From the IMG/VR virus record IMGVR_UViG_3300008267_000023, positions 19,218 to 83,217 of that record: DNA of 64,000 bases. One strand, given 5' to 3'. The notes below the pieces were generated by a model. It saw only the letters and a program-made list of their open reading frames with translations. It searched no databases and was not told where the DNA came from. The position numbers and the translations under genes were made by a program. Origin of the DNA: a virus. Below, piece after piece: positions 54,932 to 62,674 of the stretch. Position 1 is the stretch's first letter. The number at the start of each line of letters is the position of its first letter.

Positions 54932-55069
54932 ATGACTCGGATTTTTCTTGACGAATCGCAAATTGAAGAACTCGACAACTTTGATATTTACGAAGATTTA
55001 GAAGATATTTTTACTGAAGAACCAGTTGCCGAAGATGACTGGTTTGGTGTTGATGACCCTGAAATCTGA
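54932..55069 (+). CDS. Small acidic protein
   Basis: 45 residues, 15 of them Asp or Glu: MTRIFLDESQIEELDNFDIY, then EDDWFGVDDPEI. Net charge strongly negative, like DNA-mimic or inhibitor peptides, though nothing proves that. First gene behind a boxed promoter. Confidence 0.65.
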   Translation: MTRIFLDESQIEELDNFDIYEDLEDIFTEEPVAEDDWFGVDDPEI

Positions 55070-55082
55070 TTTTTAATTTATT

Positions 55083-55493
55083 ATGTCTACTCGTTCACGT
55101 ATCGGCATCGAACTCAAGAACGGTTCTGTGCTTTCTGTGTATCACCACTGGGATGGTTATCCCGAATGGTTGGGTCGCATTCTCAACACTCACTACAACA
55201 CTCGGGAGAAAGTTGCTGAGTTGATTGATGGTGGTGACATGAGTTCCTGCTGGACTGAAGACCGTTGGAATAGTGAGACTAAAGCACAAGAATATGGTCC
55301 TCAATACTACTCTCAACGTGGTCAAGATTGTCCTCCACGGCACGATGAGACTCTGACAGAGTATTTGTCTGATGGTGAGGAATACGCATACCTCTTCAAT
55401 CGCAATGGTGAGTGGGTGTGCTATACTATGAATTGTTATGAACAAAAACTTCCAGAAATTATTGAAATCCCCTCTACTGCTCTTCACGTCTGA
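55083..55493 (+). CDS. Conserved phage protein, MSTRSRIGIE family
   Basis: 136 residues: MSTRSRIGIELKNGSVLSVY, HHWDGYPEWLGRILNTHYNT, KVAELIDGGDMSSCW, EYAYLFNRNGEWVCY. I recognise the opening motif from many phages and plasmids, without assigned function. The HWDGYPE segment is the most conserved part. Confidence 0.7.
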   Translation: MSTRSRIGIELKNGSVLSVYHHWDGYPEWLGRILNTHYNTREKVAELIDGGDMSSCWTEDRWNSETKAQEYGPQYYSQRGQDCPPRHDETLTEYLSDGEEYAYLFNRNGEWVCYTMNCYEQKLPEIIEIPSTALHV

Positions 55494-55496
55494 TTT

Positions 55497-55688
55497 ATGA
55501 AAACTTCTACTGCTCTTGGTCTCACCTTTGGTGTAATTGTTCTTGCTGTTGCTGCTCTATTTTTTGAAGCAGCACTGCTTGGATTGATTTTGTCTTGGTT
55601 TAATGTTTCATTGACCATCTGGCAAAATCTTGCTATCGTATTTCTTGCTAATCTTATTTTCAAACCCACTGGAGGTTCTTCGAAATGA
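55497..55688 (+). CDS. Small membrane protein with two segments
   Basis: 63 residues with two hydrophobic helices (ALGLTFGVIVLAVAALFFEA and ILSWFNVSLTIWQNLAIVFL). The stop overlaps the next start. Size and topology are those of small holin-like proteins, but so are many unrelated phage proteins. Confidence 0.6.
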   Translation: MKTSTALGLTFGVIVLAVAALFFEAALLGLILSWFNVSLTIWQNLAIVFLANLIFKPTGGSSK

Positions 55689-55807
55689 TTACTACACTTA
55701 TGGCAGGATTTGCTTTTGGTTATTGTGTAATGGATATTATCTTAAATTATCGTGCTCGTCGTATTATGGACGAACTTCTTGAATCTACTCTGGAGAATGA
55801 CAAATGA
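55685..55807 (+). CDS. Small protein, hydrophobic N-terminus
   Basis: 40 residues: MITTLMAGFAFGYCVMDIIL, then a basic/acidic helix (NYRARRIMDELLESTLEN). Overlaps both neighbours by 4 bases. Unknown. Confidence 0.55.
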   Translation: MITTLMAGFAFGYCVMDIILNYRARRIMDELLESTLENDK

Positions 55808-56211
55808 AACAACAAAACGGATTTATTGACCCTGCTATCGTTGCTATTTCTGTTGGTGTGATTGTAATTGGTGGTCTCATCTTTATTGGTGGTCCACAAT
55901 ATAATGTGTGGCAACAATCTCTTGCTGGTAAAGCAGAACTTCAGAAAGCAGAGTATACTCGTCAGGTAGCAGTTCTGGAAGCACAAGCAAAGAAAGATAG
56001 TGCTCAACAACTTGCCGATGCTGAAATCATCCGTGCTACTGGTGTTGCTAAGGCAAACCAAATCATCGGTGATTCACTGAAGGACAACCGTGAGTATCTT
56101 CAGTATCTGTATATCACTGGTATCGAAGATGGTGCCAAGAATGGTAATGTGACCATTTATGTTCCAACTGAAGGTGGTATGCCTGTTCCTACACTTCAAA
56201 TGAATAAGTGA
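55804..56211 (+). CDS. Membrane-anchored SPFH/band-7-like protein
   Basis: 135 residues. One N-terminal membrane segment (AIVAISVGVIVIGGLIFIGG), then a long helix rich in Ala, Gln, Lys and Glu (AGKAELQKAEYTRQVAVLEA, IIRATGVAKANQIIGDSL), then LQYLYITGIED. This resembles the C-terminal helical part of band-7 proteins. It may form membrane-bound oligomers; phage role unknown. Confidence 0.6.
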   Translation: MKQQNGFIDPAIVAISVGVIVIGGLIFIGGPQYNVWQQSLAGKAELQKAEYTRQVAVLEAQAKKDSAQQLADAEIIRATGVAKANQIIGDSLKDNREYLQYLYITGIEDGAKNGNVTIYVPTEGGMPVPTLQMNK

Positions 56212-56219
56212 TGTTGATG

Positions 56220-56390
56220 ATGTCTGAAAATTGGGCAAAAGAATTAACTCACAACCAAGTGATTGACTTTTATTACAGTCAGATTAAAGATTGGTACACT
56301 CCTAAAAATCAAAGTAACATTTTAGTCTATAATAAAGAAGAAAAATTTTATCTATTAGAAGAACCATACGAACAAGATGATTACGAGTAA
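56220..56390 (+). CDS. Small acidic protein of unknown function
   Basis: 56 residues from ATG 56220 (other starts at 56208-56217 would add up to four residues): MSENWAKELTHNQVIDFYYS, then a beta part FYLLEEPYEQDDYE. Overlaps the next gene by 14 bases. Confidence 0.55.
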   Translation: MSENWAKELTHNQVIDFYYSQIKDWYTPKNQSNILVYNKEEKFYLLEEPYEQDDYE

Positions 56391-57075
56391 AAATTTATTT
56401 CCAATAACATGTGTTGATGATTTTTACTCTGACCCAGATAAAATTAGAGACTTTGCTTTATCTTTAGACTATTCAAAGAAAGAGGATGGAAATTATCCAG
56501 GAGAAAGAAGTCAACTAGTTCATAAAATATCACCCCATCTTTTTGATGTTTTATGCAATAAGGTCTTTTCTTTGTTTTTTGATTTTAATTCAAATTATTT
56601 GGATTGGAAAGTTCAATCTTATTTTCAAAAAATTTATCCATTTGAATCTTCAATTGAAGATTCAAATGAAGTAAACTCTGGATGGACACATGTTGACGAT
56701 AATACAATTTTTGCAGGAGTTATCTATTTAAATCCAAATCCAAGTTTAGATTCTGGAACTTCGATATATGAAGCAGATGATATTGATGAAAATGAAATTG
56801 ACTGGAGTGTAAGAAATAATTTTTATAACAAAAAAGGATTGCCTCCAGATGAATATGCTAAAATCAAATCAAAGCACAATTTAAAATTTCATAAGACTGT
56901 AGAATTTAAGAATGTCTACAACAGAATGATTATGTATAGTGGTTCCTATTGGCATAGACATTCTGGTTTTTTGATGAAAAATGAAGATTTTAGATTGACT
57001 CAAGTTTTTTTTGTTACTCACTTAAAGAGTAATTATCCCCCACCTTGTATTAGGTGCCAAAACTACAATTTCTAA
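56377..57075 (+). CDS. 2OG-Fe(II) oxygenase-like protein
   Basis: 232 residues. The iron triad pattern: SGWTHVDDNTIFAGVIYLNP (His105-x-Asp107), MIMYSGSYWHRHSGFLM (His193 or His195), DFRLTQVFFV (Arg206). A long insertion (~125-180) lies between strands. The N-terminus (FPITCVDDFYSDPDKIRDFA) is typical of phage hydroxylases of this group. Fifth oxygenase gene of the window. Confidence 0.75.
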   Translation: MITSKNLFPITCVDDFYSDPDKIRDFALSLDYSKKEDGNYPGERSQLVHKISPHLFDVLCNKVFSLFFDFNSNYLDWKVQSYFQKIYPFESSIEDSNEVNSGWTHVDDNTIFAGVIYLNPNPSLDSGTSIYEADDIDENEIDWSVRNNFYNKKGLPPDEYAKIKSKHNLKFHKTVEFKNVYNRMIMYSGSYWHRHSGFLMKNEDFRLTQVFFVTHLKSNYPPPCIRCQNYNF

Positions 57076-57086
57076 GTAATTAAATC

Positions 57087-57287
57087 ATGACAACTAAAAG
57101 AAAATTTGTTTGTGTTCAACCAACTTCTAGTATTGCTCAACTGAGGTTTAATACCGAAATGGACAACTTGCACAGTTGTTATGTTGACATTGAAAGAGAA
57201 AATGTGCTATTTTTGACCTCTGTAAACGGTAAGTATAAGTTTACAGTAAACAAAACTGAAGATAGTAACTGGAAAATTATTAAATGA
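57087..57287 (+). CDS. Small protein of unknown function
   Basis: 66 residues, beta pattern: TKRKFVCVQPTSSIAQLRFN, VLFLTSVNGKYKFTV. ATGA overlap with the next gene. Unknown. Confidence 0.6.
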   Translation: MTTKRKFVCVQPTSSIAQLRFNTEMDNLHSCYVDIERENVLFLTSVNGKYKFTVNKTEDSNWKIIK

Positions 57288-57667
57288 AACATTTTTTTGC
57301 TCTTCTTGTAGTTTTTATGTCTGTGCCAACATTTGCACAGACAGTACCACCTAAACCGAAGGTGTATCGTCCTTTTGTATATGAAACTCCATGTGTTTTG
57401 GAGGCAGGACTTCAGACTTATCCTGATACCTGTAAAGTTGTAGAAACTCGTGAAACTGGTGGTGCTCTTCGCACCCGCAACATCTTTTCCAATAAGTTTG
57501 GGTTGACCATTAAAGGTCGATTTGATAAAGAGAAAGGATATATGACATGGGATAGTCATAACAAATATGAGTATAAGTGGGAATATAAAGTTGGTGGTAA
57601 TCAAGAATCTGGTGCATGGACTTATGTGATGCCTGGGTTCTTACTTCAAAATGTTTCTTGGGATTGA
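57284..57667 (+). CDS. Exported protein with Sec signal peptide
   Basis: 127 residues. N-terminus MKHFFALLVVFMSVPTFA followed by QT is a standard signal peptide with cleavage after Ala18. The mature part has two Cys (CVLEAGLQTYPDTC), enough for one disulfide, and strands FGLTIKGRF, YKWEYKVGG. Should act in the periplasm of the infected cell; unknown function. Confidence 0.7.
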   Translation: MKHFFALLVVFMSVPTFAQTVPPKPKVYRPFVYETPCVLEAGLQTYPDTCKVVETRETGGALRTRNIFSNKFGLTIKGRFDKEKGYMTWDSHNKYEYKWEYKVGGNQESGAWTYVMPGFLLQNVSWD

Positions 57668-57672
57668 TTATT

Positions 57673-57915
57673 ATGTTTATTAAACCTCTTGTTGCTTATC
57701 CACTTCTTATAATTATGGGAATGATTGGATTTAGTATCGGTGGAGTTGTTAGTACAGAAAGTACGACAAACAATACACTCAAATTGTGCAATCAAAAACC
57801 ACATGAGTGTAAGTTCAAATACGATATTTTGATGTATAATGAAACTGGTAGAGTTCCTTATGCTCCACCAAAACCTCAGACTCAACCACAACCCAAACCT
57901 GAAGAGAAGAAATGA
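57673..57915 (+). CDS. Small membrane protein with Pro-rich tail
   Basis: 80 residues from ATG 57673: membrane segment VAYPLLIIMGMIGFSIGGVV, two Cys in KLCNQKPHECKF, and a Pro/Gln-rich end (PPKPQTQPQPKPEEKK). Overlaps the next gene by 4 bases. Unknown. Confidence 0.6.
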   Translation: MFIKPLVAYPLLIIMGMIGFSIGGVVSTESTTNNTLKLCNQKPHECKFKYDILMYNETGRVPYAPPKPQTQPQPKPEEKK

Positions 57916-58154
57916 AACTTCTAGACTTTAAATATATCCAAGACTTTGGACACGAATATTATTTTTGTTTTCTGAAAGGAAAGAATCGGTCATTTCTTCA
58001 AGTCTCTTTGAATTGGAATGACTATGCTGGTTGGCCTTATATTCAAGTTTCTTCTGGATGTGGACGACTTCTTTCTGTTATTCTCTGGGTATACAAGTTT
58101 GGTCTAGATTTTGATGTTGCTGGATATAATTGGCCCTCTAAGTATGACGACTGA
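57912..58154 (+). CDS. Small protein, paralogue of the 59411 gene
   Basis: 80 residues: MKLLDFKYIQDFGHEYYFCF, SFLQVSLNWNDYAGWPYIQV. The 59411 product (MKLFDYETYEDYGKEWFFQV, ALLDITVQWDDYG) is clearly related. A local duplication; function unknown. Confidence 0.65.
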   Translation: MKLLDFKYIQDFGHEYYFCFLKGKNRSFLQVSLNWNDYAGWPYIQVSSGCGRLLSVILWVYKFGLDFDVAGYNWPSKYDD

Positions 58155-58345
58155 TGAAACTTTCAGAAAAGGCAAAAATATACTATAATGTTTGGTGCTG
58201 TGCATATCAAAGACGATATGCTGCCAAACTTGCACAAGACTGGCAAAGATATGATGGAGAGCATCAAACACTTTTAATGTGCTTGAATATGAAAGGTGCA
58301 AAGTGGTGTCAGTTTGATTCAGATAAACCTAAGCATTTAACCTAA
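58154..58345 (+). CDS. Small basic protein of unknown function
   Basis: 63 residues: MKLSEKAKIYYNVWCCAYQR, AAKLAQDWQRYDGEHQ. Shares one base with each neighbour (TGATG, TAATG). Confidence 0.55.
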   Translation: MKLSEKAKIYYNVWCCAYQRRYAAKLAQDWQRYDGEHQTLLMCLNMKGAKWCQFDSDKPKHLT

Positions 58346-58440
58346 TGACATTTTCTCCCATAGACGTAGGAATCATTATATTTGTTGTAATGTACATCTG
58401 GTTATGGATTTTTATTTACTCACTTAAAGACAATGACTGA
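58345..58440 (+). CDS. Membrane micropeptide
   Basis: 31 residues, a single membrane span (VGIIIFVVMYIWLWIFIYSL). Overlaps both neighbours, consistent with a real gene in this tightly packed string. Confidence 0.5.
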   Translation: MTFSPIDVGIIIFVVMYIWLWIFIYSLKDND

Positions 58441-58660
58441 AAAGCAAAAAAACATTATCAAATATACTCTTGGTGGTAGTATTCTATTGAATATGTTTAT
58501 GTGTTTGAATCTTTACCGTCAAATGATAGAACTTCAATATAAGGTAAGTTCTATTGATAGTAATGTGATGTCTGCAGTTCAATCTTTAAGCAAAGACGTT
58601 TGGGATATGAAAAGTTCATCGGCAAATAGTGCTAGTAATTATTCTGGGTATGCTGAGTAA
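58433..58660 (+). CDS. Small membrane protein
   Basis: 75 residues: membrane segment YTLGGSILLNMFMCLNLY, then a coiled-coil-like helix (MIELQYKVSSIDSNVMSAVQ) and a Ser/Asn-rich end. Spanin-like size, but no signal or lipobox. Unknown. Confidence 0.55.
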   Translation: MTEKQKNIIKYTLGGSILLNMFMCLNLYRQMIELQYKVSSIDSNVMSAVQSLSKDVWDMKSSSANSASNYSGYAE

Positions 58661-58824
58661 TGAATTTAACTATAATTAATGGCATATTGATGATGTGTTT
58701 AGATGGTTGGTTTGTGTGTGAAAGAAACTATGAACCACCTAAAATGCAATACTATGAACCAGGAAAGTCTTGTTATATTGAAGGAGTATTTTATACATCT
58801 TGTCCTAAGCAGGAATACAAATGA
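58660..58824 (+). CDS. Small Cys-containing protein
   Basis: 54 residues: MNLTIINGILMMCLDGWFVC, then CYIEGVFYTSCPKQEYK. Four Cys in total. Hydrophobic start could insert in the membrane. Unknown. Confidence 0.5.
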   Translation: MNLTIINGILMMCLDGWFVCERNYEPPKMQYYEPGKSCYIEGVFYTSCPKQEYK

Positions 58825-58979
58825 AACCACTACCACCGAAAATTGAACTTGATATAATGTGGACGGTCGCAACGAGCACCAGTTTGGAAACTGGCACAAG
58901 ACCCCACCTGCTCTTTGCCAGGATGCTGTATGATGAGTTCAACGACATTCAACCCCGAGTGAGACTTAGAGATGACTAA
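58821..58979 (+). CDS. Doubtful small frame over a promoter
   Basis: 52 codons starting MKPLPPKIELDIMWTVATST, overlapping both neighbours by 4-8 bases as real genes here do. However, the DNA contains a complete boxed promoter (58890-58934). It may be a real short gene that also carries the promoter, or a chance frame. Confidence 0.3.
   Translation: MKPLPPKIELDIMWTVATSTSLETGTRPHLLFARMLYDEFNDIQPRVRLRDD
58890..58934 (+). promoter_or_regulatory. Boxed promoter
   Basis: ACTGGC (58890-58895), 33 bases, TATGAT (58929-58934). CCAGTTT/AAACTGG forms a small hairpin over the box. Drives the gene at 58972. Confidence 0.7.
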
Positions 58980-59424
58980 AGTTTATAATCTCACAATTAC
59001 AAAAGAACAAGCATTGGCAATTTCTTTTGCTTGTGATTTACTTCAAAGAGTTGAGTTGGGACAGTGGGAAGAAATTGTGGATTGGTTGCCTCTCAAAAGA
59101 CCAACCGATTACGAGCAACTTCACGCAGATAGACGCACCATCGGCAAGATTCTTGCTCACCATATGATTGATGGAATTGATGGGTATGGAAGTTCATTGG
59201 GTGTTGGGCATCCAGACCTTCCAAAGAACAATGGAGTTCTTTATGACATTCATCAGGTTATTCGGCATAAACTTGCTTGGGAGCAGGCAGTGGAGAATGG
59301 TTTGATTGAGAGTGAAGATTCTCCACGCAAATGGCCCGAGATGATGCAAGTATGCTATGATGACCCTATGAAATGGGGAGACCAACCACTTGCTAAAATG
59401 GAGAGGATTGATGAAACTCTTTGA
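58972..59424 (+). CDS. Protein of unknown function
   Basis: 150 residues: VYNLTITKEQALAISFACDL, HHMIDGIDGYGSSLGVGHPD, IHQVIRHKLAWEQAVENGLI. Helical with conserved-looking His and Asp residues, but no motif I can name. First gene behind a boxed promoter. Confidence 0.6.
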   Translation: MTKVYNLTITKEQALAISFACDLLQRVELGQWEEIVDWLPLKRPTDYEQLHADRRTIGKILAHHMIDGIDGYGSSLGVGHPDLPKNNGVLYDIHQVIRHKLAWEQAVENGLIESEDSPRKWPEMMQVCYDDPMKWGDQPLAKMERIDETL

Positions 59425-59674
59425 TTATGAAACTTACGAGGACTATGGAAAGGAATGGTTCTTTCAAGTTCTCAAATCTTCCAAGTTTGCTCTGCTTGAT
59501 ATTACAGTGCAGTGGGATGACTATGGAGCAGATGAAATTATCCCAGAAATTTTGTTGACTATTGGCACTCGTCAGTTGTTTGGATTCTTCATCCGATACA
59601 AACGATTTCAATTTGATTTTGACCTAATGACTTCACTTCCACGCAATCTTGACTGGTATCGGAAAAACAAATGA
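59411..59674 (+). CDS. Small protein, paralogue of the 57912 gene
   Basis: 87 residues from ATG 59411: MKLFDYETYEDYGKEWFFQV, then ALLDITVQWDDYGADEIIPE. Same beta pattern as the 57912 product. Overlaps the next gene by 4 bases. Confidence 0.65.
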   Translation: MKLFDYETYEDYGKEWFFQVLKSSKFALLDITVQWDDYGADEIIPEILLTIGTRQLFGFFIRYKRFQFDFDLMTSLPRNLDWYRKNK

Positions 59675-59922
59675 ACGTCCCACTCAAAGCAATCACAATT
59701 ACCTATAGCAAAACTATTACAGTTGCTCCCACAACTGATATGTTCTTGAACTCGGATGTGGAACCAACACAAGAAGCATTTGAAAGTATGATGCTTACTG
59801 AATTATTTGATTCTATCTTTTATGAGGTAGGAGGTAATGGTTCTCCTATGGATAATACTGATATTCAACGATTTGAAGATGTTTTTATTGACTGGTGGGA
59901 CTGGGATGTAAACGATGACTAA
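59671..59922 (+). CDS. Small acidic protein of unknown function
   Basis: 83 residues: VPLKAITITYSKTITVAPTT, FDSIFYEVGGNGSPMDNTDI, end FIDWWDWDVNDD. Overlaps the next gene by 8 bases. Unknown. Confidence 0.55.
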   Translation: MNVPLKAITITYSKTITVAPTTDMFLNSDVEPTQEAFESMMLTELFDSIFYEVGGNGSPMDNTDIQRFEDVFIDWWDWDVNDD

Positions 59923-60106
59923 AAGAGCACAAAAACTCCTAGATGCTTCTATGGAACTCACACTGCGACCACAGAAGGATGACCGCAAGAAACTGATTGC
60001 TTTTATCCTAAACGAAGCAGCAGCACGACTTTGCACTGATTGGGGAGAACTTCAAAATCCTGTTGATGTATTGTATGAACTTGCCAATGAGGTAGAAGCA
60101 CTATGA
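59915..60106 (+). CDS. Small helical protein of unknown function
   Basis: 63 residues: MTKRAQKLLDASMELTLRPQ, KKLIAFILNEAAARLCTDWG. Overlaps both neighbours. Unknown. Confidence 0.55.
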   Translation: MTKRAQKLLDASMELTLRPQKDDRKKLIAFILNEAAARLCTDWGELQNPVDVLYELANEVEAL

Positions 60107-60396
60107 CTGACCTTGATGAACTATTTGGACCAGAGAACAAGTTTGTTGTTCCTGTAACCATTCATCTTTCCACAGATGATGAGGTGAGATTGCGAAAGTT
60201 TATCAATCTTCACTTTCTTGGAGATGTTGATGCTAATGAACTTGTAGATGGTTATTATCAAGCAAAGTATCCAGAGAAAGAAACACAAGAATATAAAGAT
60301 GCTACTTGGAAGATTTCTGGTGGTTATACAGTAAATCTTGCTGTTGAGTTTGATACTAATGGAAATCCTACATTTGAAGTTGTGAGTGATGACTGA
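60103..60396 (+). CDS. Small protein of unknown function
   Basis: 97 residues, acidic: TDLDELFGPENKFVVPVTIH, NELVDGYYQAKYPEKETQEY, GGYTVNLAVEFDTNGNPTFE. ATGA overlap at the start. Unknown. Confidence 0.55.
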   Translation: MTDLDELFGPENKFVVPVTIHLSTDDEVRLRKFINLHFLGDVDANELVDGYYQAKYPEKETQEYKDATWKISGGYTVNLAVEFDTNGNPTFEVVSDD

Positions 60397-60484
60397 CCCA
60401 GATTATTCACTTCCAGTAGGACTTGGAATTTTCTTTATCATTATTTTCATTATGTTCGCAACAGGAAATCTTAATTATGGTTGA
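60389..60484 (+). CDS. Membrane micropeptide
   Basis: 31 residues, one span (LPVGLGIFFIIIFIMFATGN). Overlaps both neighbours by 8 bases, which supports it as a gene. Confidence 0.5.
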   Translation: MTDPDYSLPVGLGIFFIIIFIMFATGNLNYG

Positions 60485-60662
60485 AAAAGTAAAGTTTGTA
60501 ACTATCACCCGAACTATTGATGACCGCAAAGGTATTCATTACCTTGATGCTATTGATGTGAATGGGTATCACTGGACTGCTGAAATGGATGACAAACAAG
60601 AGAAGTGGTTAGTGTATTCTAAACTATGGACTAAAGACCCTCAAATGCCGTATGACATTTGA
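60477..60662 (+). CDS. Small beta-rich protein
   Basis: 61 residues from ATG 60477: MVEKVKFVTITRTIDDRKGI, HYLDAIDVNGYHWTAEMDDK. Likely a small beta barrel. A boxed promoter starts at its stop codon. Confidence 0.6.
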   Translation: MVEKVKFVTITRTIDDRKGIHYLDAIDVNGYHWTAEMDDKQEKWLVYSKLWTKDPQMPYDI

Positions 60663-60719
60663 GGACACTTGAAGAACTGGCACAGGAGACCTCCACAAGG
60701 TCTCCTATTGGTCTATAAT
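60663..60719 (+). promoter_or_regulatory. Boxed promoter
   Basis: GGAC (60663-60666), ACTGGC (60676-60681), 32 bases, TATAAT (60714-60719). A perfect 8-bp hairpin GGAGACCT/AGGTCTCC (60685-60705) lies between box and -10. Confidence 0.85.
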
Positions 60720-60741
60720 AACCTCATAAGCAACCAAACCG

Positions 60742-60918
60742 ATGGACTACGAAACTGAAATCATAGATGGACGCAGAGCAGTTGTCCGTCACATCTTCAA
60801 GGCACACGAAATCCAAGTTGGTTCTCGTTGGGCACGAGCAGATGGTTCCAAAGGTTATGTGACCGTTGAAGGTCTCAATTCTTATGGAGACCGTTATTGC
60901 TTGATTGTGGAGGACTGA
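60742..60918 (+). CDS. Small beta-rich protein
   Basis: 58 residues: MDYETEIIDGRRAVVRHIFK, GYVTVEGLNSYGDRYCLIVE. First gene behind a boxed promoter; its stop shares a base with the next ATG. Unknown. Confidence 0.65.
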   Translation: MDYETEIIDGRRAVVRHIFKAHEIQVGSRWARADGSKGYVTVEGLNSYGDRYCLIVED

Positions 60919-61142
60919 TGGATAACAAAGACGCAATTGTTTTTAGTGTATTGGTTATTGGTATTTTGAGTCTCTTTGGAGGTGTTATTGGTATGAATTA
61001 CTGGGATGCACAACAAGTTCGTGTGATGTATCAACAAGCATACGCAAAGAATATGGATTGTCGCAGTGATAGCAAAAGGTCTATCTACGAGATAGAGAAA
61101 GTATGCGGTTCTGTTCCTAATTTTGAGGATTATCAGAAATGA
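60918..61142 (+). CDS. Small membrane protein
   Basis: 74 residues from ATG 60918: one membrane span (AIVFSVLVIGILSLFGGVIG), then a periplasmic-type part with two Cys (CRSDSKRSIYEIEKVC). Unknown. Confidence 0.6.
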   Translation: MDNKDAIVFSVLVIGILSLFGGVIGMNYWDAQQVRVMYQQAYAKNMDCRSDSKRSIYEIEKVCGSVPNFEDYQK

Positions 61143-61459
61143 CTAAATGTATTCGTGACGGAAAAGTTGCTGTTCTGTACTCTCCTGGTTATGGAGCAGG
61201 ATGGAGCACTTGGAATGGTGATAAGTATCGTGAGTTTCTTCTTCACGATGAGAAACTTGTTGACCTTGTAGAATTCAACCAACAAGACAAAATTGAAGAG
61301 TATGTGAAATCAGTTTTTCCTGGTGAATATGTCTATTGTGGAGGTGCCGACCAACTACGAGTAGAGTGGGTTTATCCTGGAACTCAATTCCTTATTACAG
61401 ATTACGATGGTTCTGAAAGTATTGAATTTAATTCTGATGGTTATTGGAGTGTTGCCTGA
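61139..61459 (+). CDS. Protein of unknown function
   Basis: 106 residues: CIRDGKVAVLYSPGYGAGWS, FNQQDKIEEYVKSVFPGEYV, LRVEWVYPGTQFLITDYDGS. An alpha/beta fold is likely. Overlaps both neighbours. I recall related proteins in large phages without a function. Confidence 0.6.
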   Translation: MTKCIRDGKVAVLYSPGYGAGWSTWNGDKYREFLLHDEKLVDLVEFNQQDKIEEYVKSVFPGEYVYCGGADQLRVEWVYPGTQFLITDYDGSESIEFNSDGYWSVA

Positions 61460-61671
61460 TGACCGACATAAATCTCTGTAAGGATTGTAAGCATTACAAA
61501 AGAGATTGGGGTGCTCGTATTACTGGATTTGGAGACACATTTGACTTATGCCTTCATCCTCTTGTGACTGAAAATGTTGTGACTGGAAGAAATAATGGTA
61601 AGTATTGTGATCATGTGCGAAAGTATTATGAATGTGGGATGGACGGAAAACTTTTTGAGGCACGGAAATAA
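61459..61671 (+). CDS. Small Cys-rich (zinc-binding-like) protein
   Basis: 70 residues from ATG 61459: NLCKDCKHYKRDW, DLCLHPLV, GKYCDHVRKYYECG. Six Cys and several His in CxxC/CxH patterns fit one or two zinc sites. Unknown partner. Confidence 0.6.
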   Translation: MTDINLCKDCKHYKRDWGARITGFGDTFDLCLHPLVTENVVTGRNNGKYCDHVRKYYECGMDGKLFEARK

Positions 61672-61871
61672 TGAAAGTTTATGATTACCGAATTGTAGAA
61701 GACCTCAATTTGAAAACTTTGAAACCTTATTTTTATATTCAATATTATCATCTTACTGAAAAAAAGTATTATCCCTACTCAGATGATACATTCCAAACTC
61801 TTCAAGAAGCACAAGAAGCAATACGACTACTGAGAAAATACAACGAACCTGTATATCATTATGTGGAGTGA
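61671..61871 (+). CDS. Small protein of unknown function
   Basis: 66 residues: MKVYDYRIVEDLNLKTLKPY, YPYSDDTFQTLQEAQEAIRL. Beta-beta-alpha pattern. ATG shares one base with the previous stop. Confidence 0.55.
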   Translation: MKVYDYRIVEDLNLKTLKPYFYIQYYHLTEKKYYPYSDDTFQTLQEAQEAIRLLRKYNEPVYHYVE

Positions 61872-61872
61872 T

Positions 61873-62027
61873 ATGAATTTCTGCGGGGGGCAAAAGATGT
61901 CGGTCATTTGTCTGTTGATAGGGATTTGATTTTGGTGTATAATGAACTGAAAAAACTCTTTGATACTGGAATACGAAACAAAGAACCAGACAATTATCCA
62001 CACTTATACGCACCTGGAACGAAATGA
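61873..62027 (+). pseudogene. Frameshifted small gene at a G6 run
   Basis: ATG 61873 opens MNFCGGQKM and soon meets a stop. One added G in the run at 61885-61890 would join it to the frame GAKDVGHLSVDRDLILVYNE, LKKLFDTGIRNKEP, ending at TGA 62025-62027, exactly overlapping the next ATG as other genes here do. So either a real frameshift, a sequencing error, or a programmed shift. Confidence 0.5.
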
Positions 62028-62674
62028 CTGATTGGAAACCTGAAAAGAATATCTCATCTCCTTGGGATGTTGATACTTGGGAAAATAACATAGGACAACC
62101 AGTAAAACCTTCTGGGGATAATCTGCCGTATCCTTATACAACTCCACCACTAAAAATAGGACCATCAGGGTATAAACTCAATCCAGAGAAACTTGCGAAA
62201 GCACCTCAACGCATTTGGTCGTATTTCTTTGGTGCTTTTTATTTCACAGAAGAGTTTGAGTATTTTGATATAGTCAAACCATATTTGGATATTCCAGAGC
62301 AACCTAAAACTCTGGATGAAATCTCACAAGAGTTTGATGAGAAGATTGATAAACTGATTGAGAAAACGAAGAGAAACTTTTATGCCTCTAAACTAACTGC
62401 GGAGAGAAACTACGAAAATAAGTTTGATAGAATTATTCAGGACTTTGAGTATGCTAAGGAGCACGGAAGTTTCCCACAAAAACTTACCTATGTTACTACT
62501 GGATTGGGTGTGAATAATTATGTGACTTCTAACTTTGTAATCAAATCTACTTCTATGGGTGTTGGGTATTGGGATGTAAAACCAAACATTCAAATCTGGT
62601 TACAGGTGAAACCAAATTGGTTGGTGCGGAAGTGTGCTAAAATCTTCTTTGATTTTGGGTGGAAAGATGGATGA
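62024..62674 (+). CDS. Protein of unknown function
   Basis: 216 residues: RIWSYFFGAFYFTEEFEYFD, a charged helix (DEKIDKLIEKTKRNFYASKL), then a beta-rich end (YWDVKPNIQIWLQVKPNWLV). No motif named. Overlaps the next gene by 8 bases. Confidence 0.55.
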   Translation: MTDWKPEKNISSPWDVDTWENNIGQPVKPSGDNLPYPYTTPPLKIGPSGYKLNPEKLAKAPQRIWSYFFGAFYFTEEFEYFDIVKPYLDIPEQPKTLDEISQEFDEKIDKLIEKTKRNFYASKLTAERNYENKFDRIIQDFEYAKEHGSFPQKLTYVTTGLGVNNYVTSNFVIKSTSMGVGYWDVKPNIQIWLQVKPNWLVRKCAKIFFDFGWKDG

